Shown: positions 52,450 through 60,062 of the stretch, piece by piece
Position numbering within the stretch: the stretch's first letter is position 1
Layout of the letters: the number at the start of each line of letters is the position of its first letter
From: Gammaproteobacteria bacterium HGW-Gammaproteobacteria-1
GTDB lineage: Bacteria; Pseudomonadota; Gammaproteobacteria; Thiohalomonadales; Thiohalomonadaceae
Assembly: GCA_002840095.1 (NCBI GenBank)
Contig: PGZL01000008.1
Coordinates: 186,001 to 250,000, forward strand
DNA length: 64,000 nucleotides
Direction of reading: 5' to 3'
Translations under genes and position numbers: made by a program
Notes under the pieces: generated by a model
Seen by the model: only the letters and a program-made list of their open reading frames with translations
The model's database searches: none
What the model was told of the DNA's origin: nothing

Positions 52450-52992
52450 ATGCGACTTGCGACAATACTCATAAAAACGATAGTACCCGCAGGTTTGATA
52501 ATCGCTGGATGGCATTGGACAATTAATGGCTACTTTTTGCTAGATTCGTTCGATGATGAACTGGGGCTAACAATGACAATAGCTGGTTCAACGCTCGCTT
52601 TGTGGTTTCTAGTTGAAGCTGTTAACAATAATGGCGAAGTGCCAAATTATCTGTACTATTTAATAGCTCCTATAATGGTCGTTGTTGCCGTTGTGTATCC
52701 GAAGTATATAAGTGCGTATTGTGAATCAAAAACGAATCAGCAACTAGAGCTTTATGGGCGTCAGACATCGGCGGTTGTGATTGCTATCAGAAAGCAAATC
52801 CCTTTACAGTCGTTTTATTATTCGTCAAGCGTGCAACCATATTGGGAATTCGTTTATGAATATAACGTTGCAGGTACGATGTACCACCAAGCAGGAAACC
52901 TGAAAGGTAGAATTAAGAGAGGCGATATCGTTTCGATAACATATTCTGCAACAAATCCTAATATATCGCGTGCAGAAGCGGTCCAAGAATAA
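52450..52992 (+). CDS. Membrane protein with DUF3592-like domain
   Basis: A 180-residue protein with two or three hydrophobic segments (TIVPAGLIIAGWHWTINGYF, MTIAGSTLALWFLVEAV, YLYYLIAPIMVVVAVVYP). They are followed by a soluble beta-rich part (SAVVIAIRKQIPLQSF, PYWEFVYEYNVAGTMYHQAG, RIKRGDIVSITYSATNPNIS). The C-terminal pattern is that of DUF3592. AT-rich codon use differs from the chromosomal genes nearby. It could be a membrane immunity protein in this toxin cluster, which is speculation. Confidence 0.65.
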   Translation: MRLATILIKTIVPAGLIIAGWHWTINGYFLLDSFDDELGLTMTIAGSTLALWFLVEAVNNNGEVPNYLYYLIAPIMVVVAVVYPKYISAYCESKTNQQLELYGRQTSAVVIAIRKQIPLQSFYYSSSVQPYWEFVYEYNVAGTMYHQAGNLKGRIKRGDIVSITYSATNPNISRAEAVQE

Positions 52993-53175
52993 TGAACTGG
53001 ACCGAAAAGGTGACAGATTTATTTTCCCGTTGCCGGCGGGATTAAGAGATATAAGCCCCATATTTTCCTGACACGGAATAGCGTTAAAGCGATATCACTC
53101 CAAGAAGCATTGAGCTGACGCAGCACGCGTAACTTCCCGAACACTCTGACGGTCGCCCCAAATACCGTGCGCGGC

Positions 53176-53356
53176 GTCAACTCCCCACCGCCACCACATC
53201 GGCAAACCGCTCGGTCCGCGTCTTGGCGTCGTTCAATTCCCGCAGCAGGGCCGGAGTGGTGACGTGCAGCGGGATGTCGTAGGTGATGGTGGCGCCGTAG
53301 GCTTCCGGGGCCTGCATGTCGAGGCGGGTCTTGTCGAAGACCAGCAGGCGGGTGTC
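53176..53356 (-). pseudogene. Partial copy 1 of the guanidine-transporter ATPase 3' end
   Basis: A stretch of about 175 bases encodes LLVFDKTRLDMQAPEAYGAT and the rest of the C-terminal tail to VVAVGS, stop. It is nearly identical to the last 57 codons of the intact gene at 58455. Homology ends at 53356, just before TCATGAAGGGATC. It lies in the same orientation as the intact copy. Confidence 0.85.
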
Positions 53357-53469
53357 ATGAAGGGATCAGTAGGGCCAGAGTGATTTGAAATACAGCTGTC
53401 ACCGTGCGTATGGATGGCGCCAATTTCAATTCGCCCGGACCCCACTGATCCCACCACAACTCCTACTCC

Positions 53470-53760
53470 TCAGGGGCCATTTATATCGCCCGAAATCCTG
53501 CGCAGCAGCTGCGCTCCCAGTTCGGTGGGATCGGGCTCGCGTAACAGGTCCAGCAGTGTCAAGTCGAAGGCCCCTGCCAGCCGTTCCAGGCTATCCAGGC
53601 TGACGTTGCGCCGGGCCTGTTCGATGTCGCCGACGTAAGAGCGGTCCAGCTCAGCCGCCTCGGCCAACGCCTCCTGTGACCATCCCCGCGTCAGCCGCAG
53701 GACGCGGACATTCTGCGCCAACAGCCTCCGTGCCGTACCCCCAGCCATGGCGGCGTTCAT
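53470..53760 (-). CDS. XRE-family helix-turn-helix regulator
   Basis: A 96-residue protein from ATG 53760 (53748 is an alternative). The HTH reads NVRVLRLTRGWSQEALAEAA and ELDRSYVGDIEQARRNVSLD, a canonical Cro/C1 domain with the SQEALAE recognition region. A short C-terminus (LARLLGVRLLDLLREPDPTE-like) follows. It sits in the module between the two partial ATPase-gene copies and may control the neighbouring defence-like gene or the small RNA. Confidence 0.75.
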   Translation of the reverse strand: MNAAMAGGTARRLLAQNVRVLRLTRGWSQEALAEAAELDRSYVGDIEQARRNVSLDSLERLAGAFDLTLLDLLREPDPTELGAQLLRRISGDINGP

Positions 53761-53905
53761 CGGCTTGTACCGGCGGGCAATCTGCGGGCGCCCGGCCCCA
53801 TGGGGCCGGCATGGCATGGCGGAAAAGGGGATGGCGACGGGGGTTTGGGGACGACAGGCCGCAGGCTGCGGGCCTGGGCAGGCATCTCCCGTTCCCCGGT
53901 GTATG

Positions 53906-53926
53906 CCCTTTCCCATAGGGAAAGGG
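53906..53926. repeat. REP-like palindrome
   Basis: CCCTTTCCC and GGGAAAGGG flank a three-base loop. This is the same design as the REP at 8626, with T/A in place of C/G at one position of each arm. It lies upstream of the XRE gene. Confidence 0.55.
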
Positions 53927-54004
53927 GATCAAAAAGAATTCCACTACGATCAGCGGTCCCGTCCATAAGCCCTCCTGGCTCAGTTCTGGGGCCGCAAACG
54001 AAAA

Positions 54005-54025
54005 CGGCCCCGGTTTACGGGGCCG
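54005..54025 (-). terminator. Rho-independent terminator-like hairpin, leftward
   Basis: CGGCCCC (54005-54011) and GGGGCCG (54019-54025) form a perfect 7-bp stem with a seven-base loop. On the minus strand the stem is followed by TTTTCGTTT (54004-53996). Strand choice rests on the T tract. Confidence 0.5.
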
Positions 54026-54064
54026 CTCGACGAGCCGCGATCCAGCTGGGGCCGGACCCGGTGA

Positions 54065-54158
54065 TATACTCTCGCGCAGCCCCAAGGTCTGGTTCACACA
54101 GTCTTGGGGTTAGCCGCCCGGATGGTGTTAGCCGCACCGCCGGGTGGCGCTTTTTCTT
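54065..54158 (+). ncRNA. Candidate small RNA with own promoter and terminator
   Basis: An extended -10 box, TGATATACT (TATACT at 54065-54070), predicts a start near 54077. The transcript would fold into a stem CCCCAAG/CTTGGGG (54080-54109) and a strong terminal hairpin GCCGCCCGG/CCGGGTGGC (54113-54148), followed by GC and TTTTTCTT. No plus-strand coding frame is associated. No -35 box is obvious, as is usual with extended -10 promoters. Family unknown. Confidence 0.45.
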
Positions 54159-54414
54159 AATGCTTAAAGTGTATGAATAGACAGTGGATGTCAAGCATGA
54201 ATTTACACGCTGTAGATGTAGGTTGTTTTAGCCTGATAAGGCGTCCCTATAGCTGCTTGTTCGGCCTCCTGCATCAGCCCTCCCCTGCGGTTGGATTTTG
54301 CCCTGAGATGGCAGTAGATTAGGCCCACACCCCATCCGAAGGACCGGCGCATGGACATCGAAGGAATGAATCCCACACCAATACCGGCTGTCGCTTCGAC
54401 ACCCGCGTCGCCCC
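54159..54414. other. Gap between the small-RNA terminator and repeat copy B
   Basis: No gene or site is supported in this stretch. Short frames on both strands have atypical composition. Confidence 0.35.
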
Positions 54415-54520
54415 TGCGTCGCGCAATTCAATCCCCTCTTATAGCGTGTAACCCTGATGGGCGACTTAGTTCAACAGACATTTATCCGTCATGCTTCAAA
54501 CAGCGGACAAATGCTTATAA
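54415..54520 (+). repeat. Diverged ~105-bp repeat, copy B
   Basis: Matches 42966-43072 over its full length. This copy also carries an internal inverted repeat, CATTTATCCG and CGGACAAATG, with one mismatch. It ends 30 bases before the GTG of the large ATPase gene. Confidence 0.55.
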
Positions 54521-54549
54521 GTTATGTGCTCTCATAGTGGACGAAATTT

Positions 54550-57159
54550 GTGAATCTACTTAACAAGATACTTAAATGGACACTAACTTTGCCTGCCTGG
54601 CAAAGGGATGCCGCGCGCAGATTGTTGCAGCGCGAAGAGGGGTTATCTGAGGATGATTACGCCGAGCTTTATGTTTTGCTCAAGGCCGAACATGGCCTGC
54701 CTAATCCGGACAATCTAAACCCAGAACCGTTGGCCACTACTCACCTGCCTGCCACTATTCAATCTGGTCAGACCGTAATATTGAAGGAAATAGGAAAATT
54801 CACCCATGTAAACCGCATTGCCCCTGATCAAACACTACGCTTTTCAGAAACAGGAATGAGCGTTATTTATGGCGGCAATGGGTCTGGTAAATCAGGATAT
54901 GTACGGGTGATGAAACAAGCCTGTCGCTGCCGTGATCAATCAGAGAAAGTATATCCTAATGCCAATGACCCGGCATTGACGCATAAAACCCCGACAGCCA
55001 GATTCAGGATTGAGTATAACGGCAGCATCAATAAAATCGATTGGCAACAGGGATGCGTGCCTGATGGGCTACTATCAAGCATATCGGTGTTTGATTCAAG
55101 ATGTGCAAGATCGTATTTAACGGCTGAGCAAGATGTCGCCTATCTGCCTTATGGTTTAGATATTGTAGAAAATATGGCGCGGAATGTTATTCCCGAGATG
55201 GAGCACCGCCTCTCAGCAGAAATAAGCGCCATTGATACCAATATCCATGTTTTTAACCATCTTGCGGGTGAAACTAAGGTTGGAGCGCTGATCGCAAAGC
55301 TTAGCGACAAAACCAACCCTAAAACCGTTGAGGAGCTCGCCACCTTATCGCCTGAAGAGGAAGAACAGGTCGAGGCGCTAAGAAAAGCACTGGCCGAAAC
55401 CGATCCAATGACTAAGGCTGTTGAGCTAAAACGTTTTGTCTCACGGCTAAGAACTCTGGCTGAAAGCACTAAAAAAGTGAGCTTGTGGGTCAATGATGAT
55501 GCTGCTGCAAAGTTAAAAAAATTCGATGCTGCTGTGGTGGCAGCAGAGCAGGCCGAAAAGAATGCAGCACTCGCTCTGCAATCGGGCGAGAAGCTACTGC
55601 CTGGAACAGGTGAGCTGGTATGGAAGGCATTGTTTGAGGCGGCAAGAAAATATTCAATTGAAACCGCTTATCCAGATCATGAATTTCCGTATACGGACGA
55701 CGATGCGCTATGCCCTTTATGCCAATCACCACTTGATGAGGTCGGGGAGCGGCGGCTCAATCGCTTTGAGCAATATATCAAGGATGATGTTGCTAAAGCC
55801 GCACAAGAAAAACGCACCGCTTTAGCTGATATCCGGAAGAAAATAGAAAGTGCCAACCTCCAAATCGCTTTGGAACAGGAGTTGTCTGACGAAATAGATC
55901 AGTGTGGTGGAGCTACAGTGCAGGCTATAAAAGATTATCAAGCCAACATTTATGATAAAAGGCGCTGGATGCTAGAAGCGTTGGATGATCGGAAATGGAC
56001 TAATCCGCCTAGCCTGAAAGAAAGTCCATATCCGACTCTGCGCAATTTAGCAGCTCAAAGACTCCGTGAGGCTCGCACCTTTATCAAGGCTTCGGATCCT
56101 GAGCGTAAAAAGATACTGGAGCAGGAATGCGCTGAGCTAATAGCGCGGCAGAACTTACAAAAGTCCCTACAGGCCGTGCTTGATCTGATTGAGCGCTTTA
56201 AAATAGTTGCCGCTTTGAAGAAATGTAAGAGCGACCTTAAAACAAAACCCATCTCTGACAAATCCAAAGAGTTCGCCAGTGAGGCAGTAACTAAAGAACT
56301 TAAATCTGCGCTGGATATTGAGTTTGCTAATCTTGGAGTAGGACACATAAAAACCAGGCTAAAGGAGAGAAATGATAAGGGTAAGATATTGCATCAGCTT
56401 TTGTTGGAAATCCCGACTAACCGCAATATAGATGAAATATTAAGTGAGGGTGAGCAACGCGCAATTGCTCTAGGCGCATTTTTAGCAGAGCTGTCTTTAG
56501 CAGATCACTCATGCGGAATCGTGTTTGATGATCCGGTATCTTCGCTTGATCATTGGCGGAGGCAACATGTTGCGCGACGCCTCGCCGAAGAAGCAAAAAA
56601 ACGTCAGGTTATCGTCTTTACCCACGACACATCCTTTCTTGGCCAGCTTCGTGACGAGATTGATGAAAATACTCTAGATCACAAGATATGTTTTCTGGAA
56701 TGGAAGGGGCAATATGCTGGTAATGTTTGTGATGGCCTGCCATGGGGGCATTCCAGTTATAAGGAGCGTATTCACGCCCTTGAAACTATGCACGATAAAT
56801 TCTTAGCCAAGCCCTGGCCACAATATCCTAATGAAGAAGATGCGGCTGAAATGCTCAAAGCATACGATCGTATGCGCGCCGCCATAGAGCGGGTTATTCA
56901 AGATGTTGTCTTTAATGGTGTTGTTCGGCGTTATCGTGATTGGATTAATATTGGTAGCCTCAAGGGCGTAGTTGGATTTTCTGATGCAGAGTGTGACGAG
57001 ATAAACAGGCTTTACCAGCGCTGTAATGATCTGGTCGATGCGCATGACCCATCTTCCGCAAAAAACGCTCCCGTTCCAAGTGTAACGGAGCTAGGCAAAG
57101 ATATTTATGACCTCAACGCCGTCATCAAAGCTATCCAAGATCGTAGGAGCGCGCCATGA
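54550..57159 (+). CDS. RloC/Rad50-like AAA ATPase, putative defence protein
   Basis: An 869-residue protein. Walker A GGNGSGKSG (about residue 108) is followed by long coiled coils with a zinc-hook-like CPLCQSPL near residue 394. After further coiled coil come the ABC signature LSEGEQRAIALGAFLAEL, Walker B GIVFDDPVSSLDHWRR and the switch His in VFTHDTSF. This is the Rad50/RloC/AAA_13 layout. The C-terminal 130 residues (DRMRAAIERVIQDVVF, RCNDLVDAHDPSS) do not match the RloC anticodon nuclease I know, but could be a small helical nuclease of the HEPN kind. The start is GTG 54550. AT-richer than neighbours and bracketed by partial ATPase-gene copies, so probably acquired. Confidence 0.75.
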   Translation: MNLLNKILKWTLTLPAWQRDAARRLLQREEGLSEDDYAELYVLLKAEHGLPNPDNLNPEPLATTHLPATIQSGQTVILKEIGKFTHVNRIAPDQTLRFSETGMSVIYGGNGSGKSGYVRVMKQACRCRDQSEKVYPNANDPALTHKTPTARFRIEYNGSINKIDWQQGCVPDGLLSSISVFDSRCARSYLTAEQDVAYLPYGLDIVENMARNVIPEMEHRLSAEISAIDTNIHVFNHLAGETKVGALIAKLSDKTNPKTVEELATLSPEEEEQVEALRKALAETDPMTKAVELKRFVSRLRTLAESTKKVSLWVNDDAAAKLKKFDAAVVAAEQAEKNAALALQSGEKLLPGTGELVWKALFEAARKYSIETAYPDHEFPYTDDDALCPLCQSPLDEVGERRLNRFEQYIKDDVAKAAQEKRTALADIRKKIESANLQIALEQELSDEIDQCGGATVQAIKDYQANIYDKRRWMLEALDDRKWTNPPSLKESPYPTLRNLAAQRLREARTFIKASDPERKKILEQECAELIARQNLQKSLQAVLDLIERFKIVAALKKCKSDLKTKPISDKSKEFASEAVTKELKSALDIEFANLGVGHIKTRLKERNDKGKILHQLLLEIPTNRNIDEILSEGEQRAIALGAFLAELSLADHSCGIVFDDPVSSLDHWRRQHVARRLAEEAKKRQVIVFTHDTSFLGQLRDEIDENTLDHKICFLEWKGQYAGNVCDGLPWGHSSYKERIHALETMHDKFLAKPWPQYPNEEDAAEMLKAYDRMRAAIERVIQDVVFNGVVRRYRDWINIGSLKGVVGFSDAECDEINRLYQRCNDLVDAHDPSSAKNAPVPSVTELGKDIYDLNAVIKAIQDRRSAP

Positions 57160-57514
57160 GAAAATCTTCCACGGTCAGTAACGCACATAACAGGCATTCG
57201 TTCGGAGACTACGCTACGCTTCGTTTGCACTAGTGCGCAAAAAGGGGGCAGATTTACGGCGACGAACGTCCGCTTTGGGTCGAGAGCAGACGATCTGCTC
57301 GTACAAACGCCCGGCCCTCCTGAAGTCACTGTGTGACATCCCAGTCAACGCGGAGAAATCCCCGGTGCGAGGCGAACGTGCGCTGCGCGGCCCCGACATA
57401 CCTTGCATCTCCGGCTTCATCAACGCGCTGACAACTTGACTCTATGTCAGCCGTGGTTACCGCGACCACCCGAGGCTATAGGCTAACGGGTTAAGAGTTG
57501 CGCGTGCACTGCAC
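57160..57514. other. Gap with one interspersed repeat, no supported gene
   Basis: At 57266-57289 it holds a hairpin-like unit (GTCCGCTTTGGGTCGAGAGCAGAC) related to the one near 31558. Minus-strand frames across it contain SALDPKRTFVAV, a string I associate with spurious ORFs from an interspersed repeat. No gene is called. Confidence 0.4.
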
Positions 57515-57698
57515 CCTCATCAGCCCCCACCGCCACCACATCTGCAAACCGCTCATTCCGTGTCTTGGCCTCGTTCCGCTCAAGCAGCAGGGTCGGGGTG
57601 GTGACGTGCAGCGGGATGTCGTAGGTGATGGTGGCGCCGTAGACTCCCGGCACCTGCATGTCGAGGCGGGTCTTGTCGAACACCAGCAGGCGGGTGCC
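57515..57698 (-). pseudogene. Partial copy 2 of the guanidine-transporter ATPase 3' end
   Basis: The tail LLVFDKTRLDMQVPGVYGAT and following residues to VVAVGAD match the C-terminus of the intact gene at 58455, with several substitutions. It ends at CGGGTGCC (57698), the same codon as copy 1, and is followed by ACATGCGAAGGGA, which resembles the sequence bordering copy 1. Orientation is the same as the intact gene. Confidence 0.85.
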
Positions 57699-57745
57699 AC
57701 ATGCGAAGGGAAGGTCCTGGGCAATGAGGGCTACCCACCAAGAGA

Positions 57746-57767
57746 AAAGGGGCCTCGCGGCCCCTTT
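57746..57767 (-). terminator. Rho-independent terminator after the histone-like gene
   Basis: AAAGGGGCC and GGCCCCTTT form a perfect 9-bp stem with a four-base loop, followed on the minus strand by TCTC. It lies 27 bases after the stop of the histone-like gene. The same hairpin would also work, less well, on the plus strand (TTTCTTTGT). Confidence 0.75.
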
Positions 57768-57793
57768 CTTTGTAGCAGTACGACTGATGCGTA

Positions 57794-58228
57794 TCAGACG
57801 GCAGCAGCCTTCTTGCGGACCACGCGACGCTTCTTCTTCGGTGCAGCAGCTTTCTTCTTCGCCTTTGCCTCGGCAGCATCCAGCTTCTTTACCAGGGCGG
57901 CGAGAGCGCGGGCAGCGGCTTTCTTCTGAGCGGCATCCAGCTTCTCCAACGCAGCGCAGCGCTTTGCAGCCAGCTTTGCGGGAAGGGCGGCTGCCTTCAC
58001 TGCGGCGCGGGCTGTGGTAACACGGGCAGCGGCCTTCTTCTTCGCGGCCGGGGTCTTTGCCTTGTCCTTACCGGCCTGGGCCTTGGCCAGGGCGGCGTTG
58101 GCTTTTTCCAGCGCTTTCGCGGTAGAGGCGCCGGCGGTCTGTGCGCTCTTCAGGGTGGATTCAGCAGAGGCGGCTGATGCGGCTTTGGGGGCGGCTTTTT
58201 TCACTGCGCGTTTCTTCTTCACTGCCAT
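57794..58228 (-). CDS. Histone H1-like Lys/Ala-rich protein
   Basis: A 144-residue protein from ATG 58228 with a strong AAGGAGA site. Nearly the whole chain is Lys/Ala (MAVKKKRAVKKAAPKAASAA at the start, AAPKKKRRVVRKKAAAV at the end), with a central helical repeat (KALEKANAALAKAQAGKDKA). It resembles H1-like or AlgP-type DNA-binding proteins that compact DNA. Low complexity prevents a finer call. It stands alone between partial copy 2 and the intact transporter ATPase gene and has its own terminator. Confidence 0.75.
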   Translation of the reverse strand: MAVKKKRAVKKAAPKAASAASAESTLKSAQTAGASTAKALEKANAALAKAQAGKDKAKTPAAKKKAAARVTTARAAVKAAALPAKLAAKRCAALEKLDAAQKKAAARALAALVKKLDAAEAKAKKKAAAPKKKRRVVRKKAAAV

Positions 58229-58450
58229 TCTTGGTTCTCCTTGCGCCTGTCTGAAACGAGGCGACATCGTGGTGGGTAAGCTGCGGGCCGTGCCCGCACA
58301 GCAGGAATCATACCTGCTGCGCCTATAGAGTCCAATCCCGACGAAATGCGGCGTATCCACTGCCGGACACGACCCGCGCACGAATATGCTGGAAAACCGC
58401 AGAAAGCCACCCCGGAAGAGTGTCCCGTTTTCACCACGCCTGGAAGCACT
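58229..58450. other. Gap between the histone-like gene and the transporter ATPase gene
   Basis: Probably contains the leftward promoter of the histone-like gene. No confident box assignment or coding frame was made. Confidence 0.3.
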
Positions 58451-58454
58451 CTCA

Positions 58455-59234
58455 TCAGCCCCCTACGGCCACCACGTCGGCAAACCGCTCGGTCCGGGTC
58501 TTGGCCTCGTTCAGCTCGCGCAGCAGGGCCGGGGTGGTGACGTGCAGCGGGATGTCGTAGGTGATGGTGGCGCCGTAGGCTTCCGGGGCCTGCATGTCGA
58601 GGCGGGTCTTGTCGAAGACCAGCAGGCGGGTGTCCTTGAGGTCGTGGGTGATCATGAAGATGGTCATCTTGTGTTCGTCCCACAGGCGCAGGATCAGCCG
58701 GTGCATGTCGGCGCTGATGCCGGGATCGAGGGCGCCGAAGGGCTCGTCGAGGAGCAGGATCTTCGGCTGCTTGACGATGGACTGGGCGATGGACAGGCGC
58801 TGCTGCATGCCGCCGGACAGGGCGCTGGGGAATTTGTGGCGCGCCTCGTACAGGCCCACGGCCTGCAGCATGGCCTCGGCCTTTTCCACGGCCTCGGCGC
58901 GGCGCGCGCCGAACAGGCGGCCGAGCAGCGGGGCGCGTTCGAACTCCAGGCCGAGCAGCACGTTTTGCAGCACGGTGAGGTGGGGGAACACCGAATAGCG
59001 TTGGAATACGATGCCGCGGTCCGGGCCCGGCTCGTCGGGTAGCGGTTGGCCGTCGATGAGGAACTCGCCGCGGGTGGGTTGTTCCTCGCCCAGCAGCATG
59101 CGCAGAAAGGTGGTCTTGCCGCAGCCGGAGGCGCCGACCACGGTGACGAATTCGTGATCGCCCACTTCCAGGTTGAGGTTTTCCAGCACCACCTGGCCGT
59201 CGTATTCCTTCCACAGTTTGCGTACCGAGATCAT
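58455..59234 (-). CDS. Guanidine ABC transporter, ATP-binding protein
   Basis: A 259-residue ABC ATPase. Walker A is GASGCGKTTF, the Q-loop is FQRYSVFPHL, the signature is LSGGMQQRLS, Walker B is ILLLDEPFGALD and the switch His is in MITHD. It is of the nitrate/taurine subfamily, with a distinctive C-terminal tail (DIPLHVTTPALLRELNEAKT). It powers uptake together with the permease and binding protein upstream. It overlaps the permease stop by four bases. Location in a guanidine-I riboswitch operon next to the carboxylase genes makes guanidine the probable substrate; older annotations say urea. Its 3' end is duplicated twice to the left. Confidence 0.85.
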   Translation of the reverse strand: MISVRKLWKEYDGQVVLENLNLEVGDHEFVTVVGASGCGKTTFLRMLLGEEQPTRGEFLIDGQPLPDEPGPDRGIVFQRYSVFPHLTVLQNVLLGLEFERAPLLGRLFGARRAEAVEKAEAMLQAVGLYEARHKFPSALSGGMQQRLSIAQSIVKQPKILLLDEPFGALDPGISADMHRLILRLWDEHKMTIFMITHDLKDTRLLVFDKTRLDMQAPEAYGATITYDIPLHVTTPALLRELNEAKTRTERFADVVAVGG

Positions 59235-60055
59235 GAGCGTCGTGCGCCTCCCTGGTACCAGGGGAACAGTTTGGCGTTGGCCACGCGCAGCAGCCAGTCG
59301 GTGAGGAAGGCGAGCAGGGTGATCCAGGCCACATAGGGCAGGATCAGGTCCATGGCCAGGTAGCGGCGCACCAGGAAGATGCGGTAGCCGAGGCCGTCTT
59401 CCGCCGCGATGGCCTCGGCGGCGATGAGGAACAGCCAGGCGGCGCCCAGCGCCAAGCGCACGGCGTCGAGCAGGCGCGGCAGGATCTGCGGCGTGATCAC
59501 GCGCAGGATCAGCTGCCAGGAATTGGCGCCCAGGGTCTGGGCCTTGATGATTTGTTCGCCCGGCAGTTCGCCGACGCGCATGGCGACGTCGCGCATGATG
59601 AAGGGCGCGATGCCGAAGACGATCAATACGATCTTCGAGGTTTCGCCCAGGCCGAAGACGATGAACAGCACCGGCAGGATCGCCAGGGGCGGGATCAGGG
59701 CCAGGGCGGCGATGAAGGGTGACAGGGTGGCGCGGGCGTAGGGCAGGGCGCCGGTGGCGATGCCGAACAGCAGGGCTGCAAGGGCGCTGATGGCCACGCC
59801 GGTGCCGAGCCGCACCAGGCTCGCTGCGGTGTCCCGCCACAGGATGAGGGCGCCGCTGCGCTTGTCGGGTTCCGTGGCCACCTGCTGTATCGCGCTGACC
59901 AGGGAATCGAGTCCCGGCAGCAGTTTGTCGTTGGGATTCTCCGCCAGCCGCGCCTGCGAGGCGACGATGTACACCAGCAGCAGCAGGATGAAGGGGAGCG
60001 CGCCCAGCAGGGGCGCGCTCACTCCATTCGGTCGTTGATTGATCAGGCGACGCAT
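59231..60055 (-). CDS. Guanidine ABC transporter, permease
   Basis: A 274-residue inner-membrane protein with about six hydrophobic segments, starting with GALPFILLLLVYIVASQ. It has the BPD_transp_1 EAA-type loop (GANSWQLILRVITPQILPRLL). This places it with the nitrate/taurine/urea-carboxylase-linked permeases. It lies between the ATPase (four-base overlap) and the binding protein (seven-base gap) in one leftward operon. Confidence 0.85.
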   Translation of the reverse strand: MRRLINQRPNGVSAPLLGALPFILLLLVYIVASQARLAENPNDKLLPGLDSLVSAIQQVATEPDKRSGALILWRDTAASLVRLGTGVAISALAALLFGIATGALPYARATLSPFIAALALIPPLAILPVLFIVFGLGETSKIVLIVFGIAPFIMRDVAMRVGELPGEQIIKAQTLGANSWQLILRVITPQILPRLLDAVRLALGAAWLFLIAAEAIAAEDGLGYRIFLVRRYLAMDLILPYVAWITLLAFLTDWLLRVANAKLFPWYQGGARRS

Positions 60056-60062
60056 GGGCCGG

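Noticed and set aside
52202..52450. 82-residue plus-strand frame before the DUF3592 gene
   Set aside because: It starts in the RAYT flank, shows no ribosome site and no recognisable sequence. The one-base overlap with the next gene is the only support.
53757..54097. Minus-strand frames containing PLSLWERA
   Set aside because: These are translations of the REP-like palindrome and flanks, not genes.
42966..54520. The ~105-bp repeats as integron attC sites
   Set aside because: A GTTCAAC-like R'' box can be found, but there is no matching GTTRRRY R' box and no integrase gene in the window; only two copies are present.
57105..57329. 74-residue minus-strand frame with SALDPKRT
   Set aside because: The string is typical of spurious frames over a dispersed repeat and the frame overlaps the end of the ATPase gene.
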